This document shows positions 63,057-64,000 of a DNA stretch of 64,000 nucleotides, piece by piece. The stretch spans positions 4,278,001-4,342,000 of the forward strand of contig NC_016112.1 of the NCBI RefSeq assembly GCF_000968535.2. Direction: 5' to 3'. The notes under the pieces are model-generated. The model saw nothing but the letters and a program-made list of their open reading frames with translations, was not told the DNA's origin and searched no databases. The translations under genes and the position numbers were made by a program. Source of the stretch: Methylotuvimicrobium alcaliphilum 20Z (GTDB lineage: Bacteria; Pseudomonadota; Gammaproteobacteria; Methylococcales; Methylomonadaceae). Position 1 is the stretch's first letter. Every line of letters starts with the position of its first letter.

Positions 63057-63857
63057 TTAGTTAGTGACTAAATCGAACAAGCCATCGCCGACCATCGGGT
63101 TTTCCCAATATGCCACATGTGCCATGAGCCAGGCTTTTCCGGTATCGACCGGCCGGTCGCGGATGACCCAACCTAAGTCCGGCGATTCGGTGCGGTATTT
63201 TTCGGCGATCTCGAAGCCGTTTAGCGTTTGGCCGAACAGTTTTCCGGATACGACCGGATCGGTCCGGTCCCAATAATTGAGCCAGCGGAACATCTTGGTT
63301 CCCTCGCCAAGAGATTGGACTTTCTGACGCCTTTTCTTGAACATCGACAACCCTATCGGCGAACCGAGCGTGATTAATCCCTGTACCGGCCAGGTTCGGC
63401 GCGAATTTCTGTCGAAGTAATGGTTATCCTTGATCAACTCGTTGATCACATCAAAGGCATAGATCGAACCTAAACTGTGAGCGACAACATAGCAAGGACT
63501 GCCTCCGGTAAAAATCTCGAGAATCTTATTCTTGAAGCCTTGCCTAATTTGTGCTGCGGTGCTGGTGTCGAGGCGCGCGGTGACGACATCGCCGATGAGA
63601 TCGAGGGCATTGCCGGCCAAAACTTCGCCTATCGGATTGGCGGCAATGAGTTTGATTAATTTCCCATATTTGCTTTGCGCTTGATTGTTTAAATTTTCAT
63701 AACGATAAAGATCGGTCTTGAATTGAAGCGGCATATTGCCCAGACGACTTTTTAGTAACTGTTCGATGAGTCGATCTTGATTCAAATCGCTATCGTCGCC
63801 GGTCTGAACGCCATGAATGATCAAAACGGTACGCGGTTTTTTCGGGTCTACAGCCAT
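63057..63857 (-). CDS. lipase-like alpha/beta hydrolase (266 aa)
   Basis: The sequence opens TVLIIHGVQTGDDSDLNQDR, a strand followed by the H-G oxyanion region. The nucleophile elbow is CYVVAHSLGSIYAFDVINEL (G/A-H-S-L-G) near residue 125. LITLSPI-like LITLGSPIGLS and WDRTDPVVSG provide the next strand and probable acid, and WLMAHVAYWENP near the C-terminus the catalytic His. There is no signal peptide. AAGGAG lies 8 nt before the ATG. The substrate is unknown. It follows a truncated gene on the same strand by 12 nt, so the two probably form an operon. Confidence 0.82.
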   Translation of the reverse strand: MAVDPKKPRTVLIIHGVQTGDDSDLNQDRLIEQLLKSRLGNMPLQFKTDLYRYENLNNQAQSKYGKLIKLIAANPIGEVLAGNALDLIGDVVTARLDTSTAAQIRQGFKNKILEIFTGGSPCYVVAHSLGSIYAFDVINELIKDNHYFDRNSRRTWPVQGLITLGSPIGLSMFKKRRQKVQSLGEGTKMFRWLNYWDRTDPVVSGKLFGQTLNGFEIAEKYRTESPDLGWVIRDRPVDTGKAWLMAHVAYWENPMVGDGLFDLVTN

Positions 63858-63869
63858 GGAAGCTCTCCT

Positions 63870-64000
63870 TTAAAGTTTTGCAATACAGCGTTTTTCCACG
63901 GTATCGGTAAAAAATAAAAACCGATTCATTTGCTTTAATTTGATTTCAAGTTGACCGAAATGCTGAGTTGCCTGCAACAGGTATTCGGAACCGGTGACGA
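63870..64000 (-). CDS. C-terminal fragment of an unidentified protein
   Basis: One minus-strand frame stays open from the window edge to TAA at 63870-63872, giving 42 residues: VTGSEYLLQATQHFGQLEIK, then LKQMNRFLFFTDTVEKRCIA, KL. The other two frames are closed in this stretch. The stop lies just upstream of the ribosome binding site of the hydrolase gene. No family can be told from this piece. Confidence 0.6.
   Translation of the reverse strand, partial: VTGSEYLLQATQHFGQLEIKLKQMNRFLFFTDTVEKRCIAKL

Overview
The window looks like a chromosomal segment of a gammaproteobacterium. My best guess is a type I methanotroph-like (Methylococcales) organism. The grounds are indirect: a Na+-type N-ATPase operon, PEP-CTERM proteins, a SPINDLY/OGT-like glycosyltransferase, a GammaC type I-E CRISPR locus, and many short dispersed repeats at moderate GC. 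No methane- or methanol-oxidation gene is present, so the placement is inference.

Layout. 1-5.6 kb: the tail of a PEP-CTERM protein, an unrecognised 613-aa protein, a small methyltransferase, an OGT-like glycosyltransferase and a Bax-inhibitor-1-like membrane protein. 5.75-20.5 kb: a complete type I-E CRISPR-Cas locus, all on the minus strand. In transcription order it reads WYL regulator, cas3, cse1, cse2, DUF4160, DUF2442, cas7, cas5, cas6e, a toxin-antitoxin island, cas1, cas2, a cryptic repeat, the leader, and 35 repeats with 34 spacers. The cas series is interrupted twice by toxin-antitoxin-type genes, which is the most unusual feature of the window. 20.6-27 kb: a small ORF with a very strong ribosome binding site, a PAS/GGDEF/EAL protein, and a cytoplasmic [NiFe] hydrogenase (small subunit, large subunit, maturation protease) with an Asp in place of one proximal-cluster Cys. 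27-34.6 kb: an inverted-repeat element with a 10-bp target duplication, an HbpS/GlcG-like protein, divergent tesA and ybbAP sharing a CATG start, a glycine-zipper lipoprotein, and a PAS protein next to a CZB chemoreceptor.

35.2-42 kb: a full N-ATPase operon in the order atpD-C-Q-R-B-E-F-A-G, with sodium ligands visible in the c subunit and a structured repeat lodged between atpB and atpE. 42.2-43.8 kb: an IS3-family element. 44-57 kb: a DABB protein, a deaminase, a 1361-aa envelope protein, mpl, an Old Yellow Enzyme, an Aer-like receptor and a LonB-type protease. 57-64 kb: a PEP-CTERM protein, a 50-codon mini PEP-CTERM-like ORF, a sigma-54 activator, an HDOD protein, an IS5-family element, a lipoprotein, a lipase-like hydrolase and a truncated CDS.

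Throughout the intergenic regions runs a repeat family with a conserved core of about 29 nt, followed by a hairpin whose sequence changes between copies while base pairing is kept, enclosed by an outer inverted repeat. I do not recognise it as a named family. Together with the toxin-antitoxin genes inside the CRISPR operon it is the main candidate for an undescribed system here.
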